Notes under the pieces: generated by a model
Databases searched by the model: none
What the model was told of the DNA's origin: nothing
What the model saw: only the letters and a program-made list of their open reading frames with translations
Made by a program: the position numbers and the translations under genes
In this document: one piece after another, positions 61,443 through 64,000 of the stretch
Position numbering within the stretch: the first letter of the stretch is position 1
How the letters are laid out: every line of letters begins with the position of its first letter
NCBI GenBank assembly: GCA_050729835.1
Contig: JBOHLS010000002.1
Span: 1 to 64,000, forward strand
Length of the DNA: 64,000 nt
From: REEB95 sp050729835
GTDB taxonomy: Bacteria; Pseudomonadota; Alphaproteobacteria; ATCC43930; CGMCC-115725
Direction: 5' to 3'

Positions 61443-62105
61443 ATGATCGACAAGCGCGTGCGCGACCTGGCCGCCGCGGTGGCCGGGATCAAGGACGGCG
61501 CGACCGTGCTGTGCGGCGGTTTCGGCGCAGTCGGCGAGCCGAGCGCCTTGACCGAGGCGCTGTTGCCTTTGGGCGTGAAGAACCTCACGATCGTCGCCAA
61601 CAACGCCGGCACCGGCGACACCGGCATCGCGCGGCTGATCAAGGAAGGGCGCGTGCGCAAGGTGATCTGCTCCTATCCGCGCACCACCGATCCGCGCGAA
61701 TTCGAGGCCGCGTACAAGGCGGGCAAGATCGAACTCGAGCTGGTGCCGCAAGGTACGCTCAGCGAACGGCTACGCGCGGCAGGCGCCGGCATCGGCGGCT
61801 TCTATACGCCGACCGGCGCCGGCACCCGGCTCGCCGAGGGCAAGGAGGTGCGCGACTTCGACGGCAAGCCCCATGTGCTGGAAAAGCCGATCCGCGGCGA
61901 CGCGGCGCTGATCCGCGCACTCAAGGCCGACCGCTGGGGCAATCTCGTCTATCGCAAATCGGCGCGGAACTTCAATCCGGTGATGGCGGCGGCGGCGGCG
62001 CTGACGGTGGCGGAAGTTTCCGAGATCGTCGATCTGGGGGCGCTCGATCCCGAAACCATCGTCACGCCCGGCATCTTCGTCGACCGTGTCGTGGTGGTAA
62101 GGTAG
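61443..62105 (+). CDS. 3-oxoadipate CoA-transferase-like subunit A
   Basis: The 220-residue alpha subunit of a family I CoA-transferase has the glycine-rich CoA loop VLCGGFGAVGEPSALTEALL, NNAGTGDTGIARL, and the C-terminal LVYRKSARNFNPVMAAAA. The sequence closely resembles PcaI (3-oxoadipate CoA-transferase subunit A) in my recollection, though acetoacetate transferases are similar. It starts at ATG 61443, directly adjoining the BKACE stop, and is followed four bases after its stop by subunit B. Confidence 0.9.
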   Translation: MIDKRVRDLAAAVAGIKDGATVLCGGFGAVGEPSALTEALLPLGVKNLTIVANNAGTGDTGIARLIKEGRVRKVICSYPRTTDPREFEAAYKAGKIELELVPQGTLSERLRAAGAGIGGFYTPTGAGTRLAEGKEVRDFDGKPHVLEKPIRGDAALIRALKADRWGNLVYRKSARNFNPVMAAAAALTVAEVSEIVDLGALDPETIVTPGIFVDRVVVVR

Positions 62106-62109
62106 GCGC

Positions 62110-62796
62110 ATGAGCGAAAGCACGCCGAAGCCTCTGTCGCGCCGCCAGATGGCGTGGCGCGCCGCGCAGGACATTCCCGACGGCGCTTACGTCAATCTCG
62201 GCATCGGCCTGCCGACGCTGTGCGGCGACTACGTTCCGAAGGACCGCGAGATCGTCTTCCATAGCGAGAACGGCATCCTCGGCGTGGGCCCGGCGCCAGC
62301 GAAAGGGCAGGAGGATCCCGACCTGATCAACGCCGGCAAGCAGCTTGTGACGCTGCTGCCCGGCGGCGCTTATTTCCACCACAACGACGCCTTCCTGATG
62401 ATCCGCGGCGGCCACATCGACCTGGCGCTGATGGGCGCGCTCGAGGTGGCGGCGAACGGCGATCTCGCTAACTGGACCACTAACGATCCGCATGCTCCAC
62501 CCGGCGTCGGCGGCGCGATGGACCTGGCGGCCGGCGCCAAGGAGGTCCGCATCCTGCTCGAGCACACCACCAAGGACGGCGGACCGCGCATCCGGCAGAA
62601 GTGCAGCTATCCGCTGACCGCCAAGGGCTGCGTCAGGCGCATCTACACCAACTTGGCGGTTATCGACGTGACACGCGACGGCTTGGTGGTGCGCGAGATG
62701 CTCGAAGGGCTCGACCTCGCCAGCCTACAGAAGGTGACCGAACCAAAGCTCACCCTGGCCAACGACTGGAAGAAGCTCGCCGCGCTGGCGGTGTAG
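62110..62796 (+). CDS. 3-oxoadipate CoA-transferase-like subunit B
   Basis: The 228-residue beta subunit carries the catalytic Glu53 in HSENGILGVGP, which forms the glutamyl-CoA thioester, after the family start RRQMAWRAAQDIPDGAYVNL; GGHIDLALMGALEVAANGDL is the second conserved block. Together with subunit A it transfers CoA from succinyl-CoA to a beta-keto acid, consistent with PcaJ. With the convergent thiolase it forms the last two steps of the beta-ketoadipate route. It ends before a palindromic repeat. Confidence 0.9.
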   Translation: MSESTPKPLSRRQMAWRAAQDIPDGAYVNLGIGLPTLCGDYVPKDREIVFHSENGILGVGPAPAKGQEDPDLINAGKQLVTLLPGGAYFHHNDAFLMIRGGHIDLALMGALEVAANGDLANWTTNDPHAPPGVGGAMDLAAGAKEVRILLEHTTKDGGPRIRQKCSYPLTAKGCVRRIYTNLAVIDVTRDGLVVREMLEGLDLASLQKVTEPKLTLANDWKKLAALAV

Positions 62797-62815
62797 TGCT
62801 GGGTTTGAGACGTAT

Positions 62816-62906
62816 CGTCATTGCGAACTCCCGAAGGGAGCGAAGCAATCCAGCAATCGCCCAAGTTTCTGGATCGCCACGGCCGCTGTGCGGCCTCGCG
62901 ATGACG
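62816..62906. repeat. Palindromic intergenic repeat
   Basis: CGTCATTGCGA (62816-62826) and TCGCGATGACG (62896-62906) are inverted copies with one mismatch; inside them GCAATCCAG/CTGGATCGC and other arms continue the symmetry. Repeats opening with CGTCATTGCGAG and closing with its complement are widespread between genes in alphaproteobacteria. Here it separates the convergent CoA-transferase and small membrane protein genes and may act as a bidirectional hairpin terminator. Confidence 0.75.
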
Positions 62907-62913
62907 AGCGAAT

Positions 62914-63363
62914 TCAACCGCTGCCGAGGTTGCGGACCAGCGCCATCCAGTTGCCCTGTGGCGCGGCGCATTCGTCTCCGGCGCTCGGCACCAGGACGAC
63001 GCCGCCGAATTTCCAGAGCTTGCGCCACAACCCTAGATCGGCGAGCGCCTTGCCCTCGATTCGGCGGCGGATGCGGCGATGCATGTACAAGCGGCCGACG
63101 GTGAAATAAATCAGCACGCTGGCGACGGCGGCGGCGAACGCCACATGCCAGCCGCGGAACCACCAGGCCGCGACGGTCAAGGCGAGACCGCCATAGGCCC
63201 AGATGTTGCCGTCGGCCTCGGAGCCGACCGGGCTGTCGAGCTGCGACAGCTTCTTGTAATCGAGGTGCAGCGAAACTTTGTGGTTCGTGCGCAGCCGGTT
63301 GAGCGCGCCGAAAAGCTTCTCTGCGGTTTCGTCGGGCGCCGCCACGCCATCAGCGAGGCTCAT
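62914..63363 (-). CDS. Small membrane protein, function unknown
   Basis: The 149-residue product begins MSLADGVAAPDETAEKLFGA, has a soluble N-terminal helical part of about 50 residues, two adjacent membrane segments (about 55-90, GGLALTVAAWWFRGWHVAFAA then VASVLIYFTVGRLY) and a basic cytosolic tail with HRRIRRRIEGK. No family is recognised. Its ATG overlaps the stop of the thiolase gene (ATGA), so it is translated as part of the thiolase transcript. Confidence 0.75.
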   Translation of the reverse strand: MSLADGVAAPDETAEKLFGALNRLRTNHKVSLHLDYKKLSQLDSPVGSEADGNIWAYGGLALTVAAWWFRGWHVAFAAAVASVLIYFTVGRLYMHRRIRRRIEGKALADLGLWRKLWKFGGVVLVPSAGDECAAPQGNWMALVRNLGSG

Positions 63364-64000
63364 GCCTTGCCATTCAGCCGCTCGATGACGGCGGCGATGC
63401 CCTGGCCGACGCCGATGCACATGGTGACGAGGGCATAACGGCCGCCGCGCCGTTCCAACTCGCGCAGCGCGGTGAGCGCGATCCGCGCGCCCGACGCGCC
63501 GAGCGGATGGCCGACGGCGATTGCGCCGCCGTTCGGGTTGACGCGGCTGTCTTCGAACGACAGGCCCATCAACTTGAGGCAGCCGAGCACCTGGGTGGCA
63601 AAGGCCTCGTTCAATTCAATCACGTCGATGTCCTTGAGCGTGAGACCGGCGCGCGCCAGCGCTTTCTGCGACGCCGGTACCGGGCCGAGGCCCATGACGT
63701 GCGGCGCCACGCCGGCGACCGCACCAGCGGCGATCCGCGCCCGCGGCGCCTTGCCGACTTTCTCGCCGAGCGCGCGCGAGCCGACGAGCAGCGCTGCAGC
63801 GCCGTCGTTGATGCCCGAGGCGTTGCCGGCGGTGACGACGCCGTCGGCGAACAGTGGCTTGAGCTCAGCCAGCCGTTCGAGCGTCGTGTTAGGCCGGGGA
63901 TGCTCGTCCTGGTCGACGGTGACGGTCGCGCCTTTCTTGCCACCCAGCACGCTCACTGCCATGATCTCGTCGACATAGAAGCCTTCGGCCTTGGCCTTGG
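63360..64000 (-). CDS. Acetyl-CoA acyltransferase (thiolase), 5' end outside the window
   Basis: The visible 212 codons are the C-terminal half of a thiolase: TAGNASGINDGAAALLVGSR, DVIELNEAFATQVLGCLKLM, the catalytic His in GGAIAVGHPLGASGARI and the late catalytic Cys in MCIGVGQGIAAVIERL. The active-site Cys of the N-terminal half lies beyond the window edge, where the frame remains open. Together with the CoA-transferase pair it fits 3-oxoadipyl-CoA thiolase (PcaF), but acetyl-CoA acetyltransferase is equally possible from this half. Confidence 0.92.
   Translation of the reverse strand, partial: KAKAEGFYVDEIMAVSVLGGKKGATVTVDQDEHPRPNTTLERLAELKPLFADGVVTAGNASGINDGAAALLVGSRALGEKVGKAPRARIAAGAVAGVAPHVMGLGPVPASQKALARAGLTLKDIDVIELNEAFATQVLGCLKLMGLSFEDSRVNPNGGAIAVGHPLGASGARIALTALRELERRGGRYALVTMCIGVGQGIAAVIERLNGKA

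Noticed and set aside
61443..63363. Interpretation of the CoA-transferase region as ketone-body (ScoAB/AtoDA) genes
   Set aside because: The recalled similarity to PcaIJ and the nearby thiolase fit 3-oxoadipate better, though I keep the call at the '-like' level because acetoacetate transferases cannot be excluded.

Overview
The window reads as chromosomal DNA of a GC-rich alphaproteobacterium. The main clues are the order DUF502 - recG - sdhE - mfd, a SUF iron-sulfur operon led by an RrF2-type regulator, paired bactofilins, DUF5985 gene pairs, and catabolic clusters built from IclR, acyl-CoA, BKACE and LIV-transport genes. I cannot place it below class level from sequence alone.

Layout. 1-2839 is accessory DNA: an IS701-type transposase truncated by the end of an IS21-like element (four 23-bp repeats), two small proteins of unknown function and mostly empty sequence, ending at a tRNA-Lys. 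2998-13453 is a core block: a two-gene type III polyketide synthase/methyltransferase unit, a DUF502 membrane protein, recG, an amidohydrolase, sdhE, mfd and a DsbA-family protein. 13504-23144 is a catabolic cluster around a divergent IclR regulator with a perfect inverted repeat in its promoter: RraA-like aldolase, Zn-alcohol dehydrogenase, MFS carrier, VOC protein, acyl-CoA ligase, SDR, a frameshifted D-2-hydroxyacid dehydrogenase and a 3-hydroxyisobutyrate dehydrogenase-like protein.

23293-34816 holds mixed housekeeping and envelope genes: an EpmC-like HExxH protein, a two-SPOR membrane protein, a histidine phosphatase, two bactofilins, tRNA-Ser, a DUF5985 operon, a cupredoxin lipoprotein, a Spy/CpxP-like protein, a TPR-glycosyltransferase-like protein, a two-component system and a 32-residue membrane peptide. 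34973-42998 contains a Tat-exported beta-carbonic anhydrase, an IS481-type element inserted exactly at its stop codon, a LIV-type ABC transporter with fused ATPases, and an acyl-CoA dehydrogenase. A 73-bp carbonic-anhydrase-tail/dehydrogenase-tail junction occurs on both sides of the transporter operon, which records an old duplication or insertion.

43053-52110 has two convergent beta-helix proteins and the SUF operon (regulator, sufB, sufC, sufD, sufS, sufU-type scaffold, sufT). 52144-59070 has a GST, a diheme cytochrome c, an atypical SDR and a three-gene phosphorelay. 59254-64000 encodes a polyhydroxyalkanoate depolymerase, a BKACE enzyme, a 3-oxoadipate-type CoA-transferase pair and, convergently, a thiolase cut by the window edge. 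Three families of long imperfect palindromic repeats sit in intergenic gaps. I saw no rRNA, CRISPR array, prophage or recognisable defence system.
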